NCBI GenBank assembly: GCA_017961965.1
Contig: JAGCWG010000071.1
Location: 1-7,522, forward strand
Direction: 5' to 3'
Origin: Bacteroidaceae bacterium
GTDB lineage: Bacteria > Bacteroidota > Bacteroidia > Bacteroidales > Bacteroidaceae
DNA length: 7,522 bases
Every line of letters begins with the position of its first letter. The stretch's first letter is position 1. The notes under the pieces are model-generated. The model was not told the origin of the DNA and did not search any database. It saw only the letters and a list, made by a program, of their open reading frames with translations. The position numbers were made by a program, and so were the translations under genes. Shown piece after piece: positions 1-5,947 of the stretch.

Positions 1-121
1 AGAAACAGAAGTGATCCCTATTTCTATATATAACATTTCAGGTGTTAAGGTTTCTTCATTCCAGAAGGGAATCAATGTAGTGAGATTCTCTGATGGATCA
101 ATTAAAAAGGTGTTTAAATAA
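1..121 (+). CDS. C-terminal end of a probable secreted protein (5' truncated)
   Basis: The window opens inside a reading frame whose first complete codon is at position 2 and which stops at TAA 119-121; 39 residues are visible. They include IYNISGVKVSSFQKG followed by INVVRFSDGSIKKVFK. This pattern (I/V-Y-N-x-x-G, then K-G-hydrophobic, then a short basic end) is typical of the C-terminal beta-rich module of many exported Prevotella and Bacteroides proteins and resembles the type IX secretion (Por) C-terminal domain. The visible part says nothing about enzymatic function; the catalytic or binding part lies upstream of the window. The frame is supported by the family-like ending and by the strong terminator starting 27 bases after the stop. 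I infer export and C-terminal processing or anchoring; the family assignment is from memory of the motif only. Confidence 0.75.
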   Translation, partial: ETEVIPISIYNISGVKVSSFQKGINVVRFSDGSIKKVFK

Positions 122-147
122 TTCCTTTTGATTAACTATGGTGGTTG

Positions 148-179
148 AGAGTGCATCGGTAACGATGCACTCTTTTTTT
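148..179 (+). terminator. Rho-independent terminator after the truncated first gene
   Basis: A perfect 10-bp stem GAGTGCATCG (149-158) / CGATGCACTC (163-172) encloses a four-base loop GTAA and is followed by seven T residues (173-179); A148 can also pair with T173. It lies 27 bases after the stop of the truncated gene and nothing is coded between, so it very probably ends that transcript and isolates it from the HIT operon downstream. Confidence 0.93.
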
Positions 180-334
180 ATAGTCGTATGCTTGTCTTAT
201 TTAAAATAAGACAACTGCTGACAAGATGCGTTCCTGACCTGAATCCGGGGCGCACCTTCATTATAACATGAAATCATACCAATTTGGGTTTTGCAAGTGG
301 ATTGTGTGTCTGTTGTAAGCATAACGTATTAGAA
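180..334. other. Noncoding stretch between terminator and HIT promoter
   Basis: I see no credible gene here. It contains a 23-bp palindrome (192-214), then a possible RNA hairpin with arms TGCGTTCC (227-234) and GGGGCGCA (247-254), 8 pairs of which two are G-T, around a 12-base loop. A box TATGCTTG (187-194) differs from the Bacteroidota -7 consensus TAnnTTTG at one position, so a short leader or small RNA starting near 200 is conceivable, but no matching -33 element is visible. A 16-codon ORF at 268-318 has no supporting signal. Confidence 0.5.
192..214. repeat. 23-bp perfect palindrome, possible operator
   Basis: Arms TTGTCTTATTT (192-202) and AAATAAGACAA (204-214) are exact reverse complements around a single central A. 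There is no T run after it, so it does not look like a terminator. It lies about 150 bases upstream of the HIT promoter and directly after the terminator of the preceding gene. An odd-centred symmetric site of this length fits a dimeric transcription factor, but I recognise no regulator for it; a remnant of a small mobile repeat is the alternative. Confidence 0.6.
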
Positions 335-369
335 TGTTGCTAATTATTGATTAGTTTTTGCTACCTTTG
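335..369 (+). promoter_or_regulatory. Probable Bacteroidota sigma-ABfr-type promoter for the HIT/cyclo-ligase operon
   Basis: TACCTTTG at 362-369 matches the Bacteroidota -7 consensus TAnnTTTG exactly and is followed by C, as is usual. GTTG at 335-338 is a weak candidate for the -33 TTTG, at a spacing of 23, a little long. Transcription should begin near 374, giving a 5' leader of roughly 22 A-rich bases before the ATG at 396. No Shine-Dalgarno sequence is present, as is normal for this phylum. Confidence 0.7.
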
Positions 370-395
370 CGGAAAACTTTAAAACAGAATATATT

Positions 396-815
396 ATGTA
401 TAGTGATCCTAAGACATGTCTGTATTGCACAGATACATACGATAATTTGATGATTAAGATTGCCGACCTCAGCGTGTCACGTGTGTTCCTGTTCAAGGAA
501 CAGACATACAGAGGTCGTTGCCTGGTTGCCTATAATGGTCACGTGAATGATCTCAACGAACTCACGGATGACGAACGTAATGCCTTTATGGCTGACGTAT
601 GCCGTGTGACTCGTGCCATGCAGGCTGCATTCAACCCAGAGAAGATAAACTACGGAGCTTATAGTGACAAGTTGTGTCATCTCCATTTCCACCTTGCACC
701 AAAGTATGTTGATGGCCCTGACTATGGTGGAACGTTCCAGATGAACCCTGGTAAGGTTTATCTCACAGATGCAGAGTACCAAGACCTCATTGACAAGGTA
801 AAGGCTCATCTGTAA
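396..815 (+). CDS. HIT-family (histidine triad) nucleotide hydrolase/transferase
   Basis: A 139-residue cytoplasmic protein of normal HIT-family length. The histidine triad is seen as H95-L-H97-F-H99 followed by LAP, matching HxHxHxx; His97, the middle one, is the expected nucleophile that attacks the alpha-phosphate of the nucleotide substrate. Near the N terminus C8-LY-C11 forms a CxxC pair of the kind that in several bacterial HIT proteins helps bind zinc, probably with His49 and His95. HIT proteins hydrolyse adenosine phosphoramidates or dinucleoside polyphosphates; which substrate is used here cannot be read from the sequence. The ATG at 396 follows the promoter closely and leaves the CxxC at its usual place. 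The next gene begins 3 bases after the stop, so the two are almost certainly cotranscribed. The family is certain; the substrate is not. Confidence 0.93.
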   Translation: MYSDPKTCLYCTDTYDNLMIKIADLSVSRVFLFKEQTYRGRCLVAYNGHVNDLNELTDDERNAFMADVCRVTRAMQAAFNPEKINYGAYSDKLCHLHFHLAPKYVDGPDYGGTFQMNPGKVYLTDAEYQDLIDKVKAHL

Positions 816-818
816 ATT

Positions 819-1364
819 ATGGAAAAGAAGGAACTGAGGCGGATAATCCGTGAACGTAAGGCTGCATACTCTAAGGAGAGCCTGAAGGTGATGTCAGATG
901 ACATCTGCCGTAGCGTCATGGCTGATGGTGCATGGAGGGCATCAGGTGTGGTACTGTTGTATCACGCATTGGCTGATGAAGTGTGTACGGATATGCTGAT
1001 ACGTAGTGCGGAGATTATGAATAAGACCATACTGCTGCCCGTAGTCGTGTGTGACGAACTTGAACTGAGGGTGTATGAGGGACGTGAGTCCTTGACATTA
1101 GGCTCTTATGGTATTCTCGAACCTACTGGCACTCTCTTTCCTGAGAGCGAGTATCACAAGATAGACCTCGCCATAATCCCCGGCATGGCATTTGACGAGC
1201 ATCGTAATCGCCTTGGTCGTGGTAAAGGTTACTATGACCGACTGTTGCCAAAGATACGCAATGCCTACAAGATAGGTGTCTTTTTCCCTTTCCAACTAAT
1301 GGAACACATACCTTCTGAACCGCATGATGTGAAGGTTAATGAGATAGTGACACTATATAAATGA
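819..1364 (+). CDS. 5-formyltetrahydrofolate cyclo-ligase (methenyltetrahydrofolate synthetase)
   Basis: A 181-residue cytoplasmic enzyme that uses ATP to convert 5-formyltetrahydrofolate to 5,10-methenyltetrahydrofolate, returning the stored folate form to one-carbon metabolism. The family signature is clear: a basic N-terminal helix (KKELRRIIRERKAAY, residues 3-17), a mid-protein stretch GSYGILEPTG (95-104), and the ATP/substrate loop LGRGKGYYDRLL (132-143) preceded by PGMAFDEHRNR. The length matches the family. The ATG at 819 lies 3 bases after the HIT stop and places the basic helix at the very start, as expected, so translation is probably coupled with the HIT gene. After the stop comes an AT-rich inverted repeat with a T run, consistent with the operon ending here. 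Common symbols are ygfA, fau or MTHFS; I leave the symbol open because naming varies. Confidence 0.96.
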   Translation: MEKKELRRIIRERKAAYSKESLKVMSDDICRSVMADGAWRASGVVLLYHALADEVCTDMLIRSAEIMNKTILLPVVVCDELELRVYEGRESLTLGSYGILEPTGTLFPESEYHKIDLAIIPGMAFDEHRNRLGRGKGYYDRLLPKIRNAYKIGVFFPFQLMEHIPSEPHDVKVNEIVTLYK

Positions 1365-1371
1365 AGAATTC

Positions 1372-1424
1372 AAAAAACATTTACAATAATCGTCATATCA
1401 GCAAACGGAGTAAAATGTTTTTTT
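1372..1424 (+). terminator. Possible weak AT-rich terminator after the cyclo-ligase gene
   Basis: AAAAAACATTTAC (1372-1384) pairs with GTAAAATGTTTTTTT (1410-1424) along 13 bp with one bulged A, and the 3' arm ends in seven T residues. The stem has little GC and a 25-base loop, so it would be much weaker than the terminator at 148-179. It starts 8 bases after the cyclo-ligase stop and precedes a new promoter, a position where an operon end is expected. It could equally be just an inverted repeat. Confidence 0.45.
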
Positions 1425-1451
1425 CACTCTTCACTTTTCACTCTTCACTTT
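1424..1451. repeat. Perfect 14-bp tandem duplication upstream of the biotin ligase promoter
   Basis: The unit TCACTCTTCACTTT occurs twice head to tail (1424-1437 and 1438-1451) with no mismatch. Each unit itself contains near-repeats of TCACTY. The array occupies the place where the -33 region of the following promoter should lie. The 11-mer TCACTCTTCAC recurs at 4255-4265 inside the signal-peptide codons of the esterase gene. Confidence 0.9.
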
Positions 1452-1467
1452 AAAAGCCGTAACTTTG
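1435..1467 (+). promoter_or_regulatory. Probable promoter of the biotin ligase-queA unit, leaderless
   Basis: TAACTTTG at 1460-1467 followed by C is an exact match to the Bacteroidota -7 box TAnnTTTG. The expected -33 position, about 21 bases upstream, holds TTTT (1435-1438) within the tandem duplication rather than TTTG. Only four bases separate the -7 box from the ATG at 1472, so transcription should start at or within a base or two of the start codon and leave no 5' leader. Confidence 0.7.
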
Positions 1468-1471
1468 CAGC

Positions 1472-2236
1472 ATGGAACAGTTAAATCAGATAAATCTTCC
1501 AAAGGTTGACTCTACGAACACCTTTGTACGCGATATGCTTGATAGTGGTGGGGTATTGCCTGGCATCACTATCGTTACGGCAGACGAACAGACTGCTGGT
1601 AGAGGACAGACAGGCAACAGCTGGGAGTCGGAAAAGGGTAAGAATATCATTTTCTCATTGTTGTGCCATCCTGATTTTATCGTACCTCCTAAACAGTTCA
1701 TCTTGTCACAGTGCATGGCTCTTGCCGTACAACAGGTACTCAGCAAGCATATTACTGATGCTGGCAAGGAAGATGTGGTGAGCATCAAGTGGCCGAATGA
1801 TATATATGTGGGTGACAGGAAGATTTGTGGTACTCTCATCGAGTGTGACCTTATGGGTAAGTCGATATCCAATTGCATCATCGGAACTGGTATAAATGTC
1901 AATCAGATGGTATTCACAAGTGATGCACCTAACCCTGTATCGTTGAAACAGATTATAGGTGCAGATTCTGACTGTGATGCCATGATACGTGAGGTTGTTG
2001 ACTTGTTCTGCGAGTATTATGGACTTGCACGTGAAGGCAAGGGTGATGAAGTTGTTGATAAGTATATGGCACACCTGTACTGGAAGACAGGTTTCCATCG
2101 TTACTCTGACGTGCGTGGCGAGTTTATGGCTGAAATAGCAGGTATAGAGCCTACTGGTCATCTTCTTCTCCGTTTCGATAACGGCAATGTCGTGAGATAC
2201 GAGTTTAAGGAAGTTTCATTTATATTGAACAGATAA
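1472..2236 (+). CDS. birA: Biotin--[acetyl-CoA-carboxylase] ligase, monofunctional
   Basis: A 254-residue biotin protein ligase that makes biotinyl-5'-AMP from biotin and ATP and transfers biotin to a lysine of biotin carboxyl carrier domains. Motifs in order: DSTNTF (13-18), the adenylate-binding loop AGRGQTGNSW (42-51), KWPND (106-110), DRKICGTLIE (115-124) whose Lys117 corresponds to the essential Lys183 of E. coli BirA, and GTGIN (138-142). The C-terminal part from about 205 fits the small SH3-like ligase domain. There is no N-terminal helix-turn-helix, so unlike E. coli BirA it should not repress biotin genes; the usage of the symbol birA is for the ligase only. The ATG chosen puts DSTN at the normal distance, and no better in-frame start is available. 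queA follows after 5 bases, so the two are probably cotranscribed. Confidence 0.95.
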   Translation: MEQLNQINLPKVDSTNTFVRDMLDSGGVLPGITIVTADEQTAGRGQTGNSWESEKGKNIIFSLLCHPDFIVPPKQFILSQCMALAVQQVLSKHITDAGKEDVVSIKWPNDIYVGDRKICGTLIECDLMGKSISNCIIGTGINVNQMVFTSDAPNPVSLKQIIGADSDCDAMIREVVDLFCEYYGLAREGKGDEVVDKYMAHLYWKTGFHRYSDVRGEFMAEIAGIEPTGHLLLRFDNGNVVRYEFKEVSFILNR

Positions 2237-2241
2237 TAGAC

Positions 2242-3522
2242 ATGGTTAGTCCAAAGAACATACATATTGCGGATTACAATTATCCGCTTCCAGATGAACG
2301 CATAGCCAAGTTCCCTTTGGCAGAGCGAGACAGCAGTAAATTGCTTATATACAATAGGGGAGAGGTGAGTGAGGATGTGTTTACTTCCTTGCCTAAGTCT
2401 CTGCCTAAGGGTGCGTTGATGGTGTTCAACAATACCAAGGTCATACAGGCTCGTCTGCATTTCCGTAAGGCTCAGGTGCAGGAAGGCGTGCAGGGCGCAA
2501 TGATTGAGGTGTTCTGTCTTGAACCTGCTGTGCCAAATGACTATCAGGTCAACTTCTCTGCAAAGGGATGTGTGCAGTGGTACTGCCTCGTTGGTAACCT
2601 GAAGAAATGGAAGGAAGGCAAGCTTACTCGTGAGATAAGTATGCCAGACGGCAATGTGGTTGTTCTTGCATGTGAACGCAAGGGATTGCATGGCACGAGT
2701 CATGTGGTTGAGTTCACATGGGACGGAAATTATACATGGGCAGAGTTGTTAGATGCTGTAGGTGAACTGCCTATTCCTCCGTACCTCAATCGTGAGACTC
2801 AGGAATCAGACAAGAAGACATACCAGACAGTCTATTCAAAGATAAAGGGAAGTGTTGCTGCACCAACTGCAGGACTTCACTTCACGGAACGTGTTCTCCG
2901 TGCCATCGATGAGGCTGGTGTAGAGCGCGAAGAGGTGACTCTTCATGTGGGCGCAGGAACATTCAAGCCAGTGAAGAGCGAGGAGATTGGCGGTCACGAT
3001 ATGCACACTGAGCATATTGCTGTTCGTCGTCAGACTATAGAGAAACTTATAGCACACAATGGTGAGGCTATTGCTGTTGGTACGACAAGTGTACGTACCC
3101 TTGAGAGTCTCTACTATATGGGAATCAAGAGCGAAGTGTTAAGCGCTAAAGGCGAAGAAACAGGCGATGGCGAGGAACTACACGTAGAACAGTGGATGCC
3201 ATACGAGTATGCTGAGCAATGCGAGAAGAACGGACAGAATCCTCTGACTACCGTTGATGCACTCAAGGCTCTGCTTGCGTATCTTGACCGTCACAATATG
3301 GATGTACTTCATTCAAGTACACAGATTATCATTGCTCCAGGATATGAGTATCATATCGTGAAGCGTATGGTGACTAACTTCCATCAGCCACAAAGCACGC
3401 TCTTGTTGCTCGTATCTGCATTCGTCAAGGGCGATTGGCACAAGATATATGACTATGCACTTGCTCACGACTTCCGTTTCCTGAGCTATGGCGACTCATC
3501 GTTGCTGATACCCCAAAGTTAA
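2242..3522 (+). CDS. queA: S-adenosylmethionine:tRNA ribosyltransferase-isomerase QueA, with internal insertion
   Basis: This cytoplasmic enzyme transfers and isomerises the ribosyl part of SAM onto 7-aminomethyl-7-deazaguanine at the wobble position of GUN-anticodon tRNAs, giving epoxyqueuosine. Conserved QueA blocks appear in order: DERIAKFPLAERDSSKLL (18-35), VFNNTKVIQARL (61-72), ELPIPPYLNR (175-184), TVYSKIKGSVAAPTAGLHFT (196-215), HVGAGTFKPV (235-244), VGTTSVRTLES (279-289), PGYEYHIVKRMVTNFHQPQS (366-385) and FRFLSYGDSSLLI (411-423). At 426 residues it is about 70 longer than E. coli QueA (356). Most of the excess, about 50 residues, lies between LESLYYMG and TQIIIAPG (about 293-360); the region about 95-125 may also be enlarged. 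I recall longer QueA homologues in other Bacteroidota, so this is probably a clade feature. It starts 5 bases after the biotin ligase stop with no Shine-Dalgarno site. Confidence 0.95.
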   Translation: MVSPKNIHIADYNYPLPDERIAKFPLAERDSSKLLIYNRGEVSEDVFTSLPKSLPKGALMVFNNTKVIQARLHFRKAQVQEGVQGAMIEVFCLEPAVPNDYQVNFSAKGCVQWYCLVGNLKKWKEGKLTREISMPDGNVVVLACERKGLHGTSHVVEFTWDGNYTWAELLDAVGELPIPPYLNRETQESDKKTYQTVYSKIKGSVAAPTAGLHFTERVLRAIDEAGVEREEVTLHVGAGTFKPVKSEEIGGHDMHTEHIAVRRQTIEKLIAHNGEAIAVGTTSVRTLESLYYMGIKSEVLSAKGEETGDGEELHVEQWMPYEYAEQCEKNGQNPLTTVDALKALLAYLDRHNMDVLHSSTQIIIAPGYEYHIVKRMVTNFHQPQSTLLLLVSAFVKGDWHKIYDYALAHDFRFLSYGDSSLLIPQS

Positions 3523-3569
3523 AAGTTATAAATTAAAAGGTAAAACGGAGCCATCGACGGCATAGCATG

Positions 3570-3597
3570 TTAATTATTAATTGTTAATTGTTGAATG
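3570..3597. repeat. 7-bp tandem repeat running into the NUDIX start codon
   Basis: Four consecutive heptamers TTAATTA, TTAATTG, TTAATTG and TTGAATG fill 3570-3597. The fourth is diverged by two bases and its last three bases are the ATG (3595-3597) of the NUDIX reading frame. The queA-NUDIX gap before it (3523-3569) is AT-rich with a near-palindrome GCCATCGACGGC (3550-3561) and shows no canonical -7 box. Confidence 0.85.
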
Positions 3598-4107
3598 ATA
3601 GCAACAGAAAAAGATAATATGGAAGAGATGTTTCCCATTGTTGATGAAGAAGGAAACATCGTGAGTGCTGCCACACGTGGTGAGTGTCATAGTGGCTCAA
3701 AGCTTTTGCACCCTGTGGTACATCTTCATCTGTTTAATAGCAAGGGTGAACTGTACCTTCAGAAGCGTCCGGAGTGGAAGGATATACAGCCAGGTAAGTG
3801 GGACACCGCCGTTGGTGGTCATATTGACCTTGGCGAATGTGTGGACGATGCACTCAAGCGTGAGGTCATGGAAGAACTCGGTGTTACGGACTTCGTGCCT
3901 GAACGCATCACGCAGTATGTGTTTGAATCGGCAAGGGAGAAGGAACTTGTCTTTGTGCATAAGACCACATACGATGGTGATATTGTTCCAAGTGCTGAAA
4001 CGGACGGTGGTCGCTTTTGGACTATAGACGAGATTAAGGCAAATATAGGAAAGGGTGTGTTTACTCCTAACTTTGAGAGTGAAATAGAAAGAATCGCCCT
4101 CATCTAA
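3595..4107 (+). CDS. NUDIX hydrolase
   Basis: A 170-residue cytoplasmic protein with a complete NUDIX box, G75-x5-E81-x7-R89-E90-V-M-E93-E94-x-G96-V97, which binds the metal ions for hydrolysis of a nucleoside diphosphate linked to another group. Around it, FPIVDEEGNIVSAATRGECH (13-32), LLHPVVHLHLFNSKGELYLQ (37-56) and KRPEWKDIQPGKWDTAVGGH (57-76) resemble the subgroup of NUDIX proteins often annotated as IPP-isomerase-like (YfcD relatives). The catalytic cysteine and metal ligands of true isopentenyl diphosphate isomerase cannot be confirmed, so I call only the superfamily; the substrate is unknown. Two starts are possible: ATG 3595, inside a 7-bp repeat, and ATG 3619, which begins MEEMFPIVDEEG and fits the family N terminus better. 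The gene lies 72 bases after queA; no clear promoter is visible, so readthrough from queA is likely. Confidence 0.93.
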   Translation: MIATEKDNMEEMFPIVDEEGNIVSAATRGECHSGSKLLHPVVHLHLFNSKGELYLQKRPEWKDIQPGKWDTAVGGHIDLGECVDDALKREVMEELGVTDFVPERITQYVFESAREKELVFVHKTTYDGDIVPSAETDGGRFWTIDEIKANIGKGVFTPNFESEIERIALI

Positions 4108-4149
4108 TCCCCACTGGGGGGACTAAAGGCAAGCCAGGTTAGGATTGCC
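4108..4149. repeat. Short GC-rich inverted repeats after the NUDIX gene
   Basis: Immediately after the NUDIX stop, CCCCA-C-TGGGG (4109-4119) is an 11-bp odd-centred palindrome, extendable as TCCCC / GGGGA (4108-4112 with 4118-4122). A second weak pair GGCAA (4128-4132) / TTGCC (4145-4149) follows. No T run follows, so termination is doubtful. The G/C-rich blocks contrast with the AT-rich surroundings and resemble the C- and G-rich intergenic repeat remnants common in Bacteroidota chromosomes. The rest of the gap to 4194 is AT-rich with no canonical -7 box. Confidence 0.5.
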
Positions 4150-4194
4150 ATAGCTCAAAATTCAGAACTAATAATAACTAACCATATACAACTT

Positions 4195-5940
4195 ATGAAC
4201 AAACTGTTTTCAATAAGGGTGATAGCTACTATGGCGGTAGCCATTCTTAATTCATCACTCTTCACCGTCAACTCTGTTGCTCAGAACAAGAATGAGGCAA
4301 TATGGCTTGACATCAACGGAGTGCGTGACCTTACTGCCGATTCGCTCGACATAGCCAATCAGGCACGTCCAGTACCTGGGTCATCACGCAAGGGCAACAA
4401 TCCAGTGTTGTTCCTCGTTGGTAACTCTACCATGCGTACTGGTACTCGTGGTAATGGTGACAACGGTCAATGGGGTTGGGGCTTCTATGCTCACGAATTC
4501 TTTGACGAGAACAAGGTGACTGTGGAGAATCACGCCCTTGGCGGTACATCTCCACGTACATTCTACAATAATCTGTGGGCTCCAGTTCTTGCTGCTGTTA
4601 AGAAGGGCGATTATGTGTTTCTCGAACTTGGTCACAATGACAACGGACCAATAGACTCCATCCGTGCGCGTTCAAGCTATCGTCCAAATGGTGAGCTGAG
4701 TATCACGGACGACTCAATCGAGATATACAACAAGGTGACTAAAAAGAATGAGGTGGTATATACCTTTGGTGGATATACACGTCGTTTTATCAATGAAGTA
4801 CGTGCCAAGGGTGCTATACCTGTACTCTTTACGCTCACTCCTCGTAATGCATACGAGCCAAACGACCCTACAAGGATTCAGCGTAAGCTCAAGGACTTCA
4901 CCCCAGCCATCTTCGCCATTGCAAAGGAAATGGACTGCCCAGTAATTGACCTCAATGACATCTCTGCAAAGAAACTTGAGTCGTATGGTAAGTGGAAGAC
5001 AGACTATCACTTCTACATCGACAAGATACATTCTTCTGCTTTCGGTGCTATGATGAATGCTCGTAGTGCTGCCGAGGGACTTGCTGCTTGTACAGACCCA
5101 CGTGTCAAGGTGCTCAAGGATGCCATGAATGATCGTGTCATTCCTAAGCGTTGTGACCAGAAGCGCCAGAAAGGTAAGCCTATGGTGTTCCTCTGTGGTG
5201 ACTCAACAGGAAAGAACTATGACAAGGACCTTGATGGTATGTGGGGATGGGGCTCTCAGGCATATACCGTCTTTGACTCAACAAAGTGCGTGTTCCAGAA
5301 TCAGGCAAAGGCAGGACGTTCAACCCGTACATATCTCGAAGAAGAGCGTTGGGAGGAAGTATATAACTCACTTGAACCAGGTGATGTAGTGTTTATTCAA
5401 TATGGTCATAATGACATTGGTGGTATAGATAAGGATAAGGAACGTGGCGTTATTGCCTGTGCTCAGGACACAAGTCATGTGTATCACATGAAGAGCTCAG
5501 GCAAGAACAAGGTAATCTATTCATTTGGCTGGTACATCAAGAAGATGGTACGCGACTGTCAGGAGAAGGGTGCAACACCTATCGTCCTTTCATTCACACC
5601 ACGTAATGAGTGGCATTGGGGCAAGGGAGAAACAGTTGGTTCTTTTTATCCTGTAAATGAGAAGAAGAATAGACAGTACATAGAGCGTCGTAATGACAAG
5701 TATATCCCAGAGTGGGACAAGCAGATTGCCGAAGAGTGTGGCGTGGAGTTCATCGATGTTCATAATATCACAGCTGACTACCTCGACAAGAAATGTGGAA
5801 AGAAAGGTAAGGCTGCTGCAATGGAATACTTCAACCATGACCACACACATACTTCGCTCAAGGGTGCTCGCCTTAACGCACAGAGCGTAGCAAAGGGATT
5901 GAAGCAGAATAAGTCTGTTGTTGCTAAGCTGTTGAAGTAA
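4195..5940 (+). CDS. Secreted double-domain SGNH hydrolase, rhamnogalacturonan acetylesterase-like
   Basis: A 581-residue exported protein. Residues 1-29 form a signal peptide (basic MNKLFSIR, hydrophobic core, likely cleavage after NSVA before Gln30). Two SGNH domains follow. Domain 1 (about 68-300): FLVGNSTM with Ser78 as nucleophile, NHALGGTSPRTF (112-123) with the oxyanion Gly, GHND (146-149), and D276-K-I-H279. Domain 2 (about 328-572): FLCGDSTG with Ser337, QAKAGRSTRTY (370-380), GHND (404-407), and D549-H-T-H552. Both thus have the Ser, Gly, Asn and DxxH blocks of active SGNH esterases, with extensive similarity such as GWGF/GWGS, LTPRN/FTPRN. The pattern fits CE12-type enzymes that remove acetyl groups from rhamnogalacturonan (pectin); activity on other acetylated glycans is possible. 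In domain 1 the usual GDS is GNS. The upstream gap shows no strong promoter. The protein probably acts in the periplasm or outside; no lipobox is seen. Confidence 0.92.
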   Translation: MNKLFSIRVIATMAVAILNSSLFTVNSVAQNKNEAIWLDINGVRDLTADSLDIANQARPVPGSSRKGNNPVLFLVGNSTMRTGTRGNGDNGQWGWGFYAHEFFDENKVTVENHALGGTSPRTFYNNLWAPVLAAVKKGDYVFLELGHNDNGPIDSIRARSSYRPNGELSITDDSIEIYNKVTKKNEVVYTFGGYTRRFINEVRAKGAIPVLFTLTPRNAYEPNDPTRIQRKLKDFTPAIFAIAKEMDCPVIDLNDISAKKLESYGKWKTDYHFYIDKIHSSAFGAMMNARSAAEGLAACTDPRVKVLKDAMNDRVIPKRCDQKRQKGKPMVFLCGDSTGKNYDKDLDGMWGWGSQAYTVFDSTKCVFQNQAKAGRSTRTYLEEERWEEVYNSLEPGDVVFIQYGHNDIGGIDKDKERGVIACAQDTSHVYHMKSSGKNKVIYSFGWYIKKMVRDCQEKGATPIVLSFTPRNEWHWGKGETVGSFYPVNEKKNRQYIERRNDKYIPEWDKQIAEECGVEFIDVHNITADYLDKKCGKKGKAAAMEYFNHDHTHTSLKGARLNAQSVAKGLKQNKSVVAKLLK

Positions 5941-5947
5941 CCCTTCT

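Noticed and set aside
268..318. 16-codon + strand ORF in the noncoding stretch
   Set aside because: No promoter, no conserved pattern, and such short ORFs are expected by chance. A small peptide cannot be excluded but is not supported.
1486..1902. 138-codon minus-strand ORF inside the biotin ligase gene
   Set aside because: Entirely antisense to conserved ligase motifs, with low-complexity Ser/Thr/Cys-rich translation and no recognisable domain.
2158..2703. 181-codon minus-strand ORF across the biotin ligase-queA junction
   Set aside because: It spans two well-supported genes on the other strand, has no family motif and no promoter; its length follows from codon composition of the + strand genes.
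4108..4122. GC-rich hairpin after the NUDIX gene as a terminator
   Set aside because: Only a 5-bp stem and no T run after it; more likely a remnant of an intergenic repeat.
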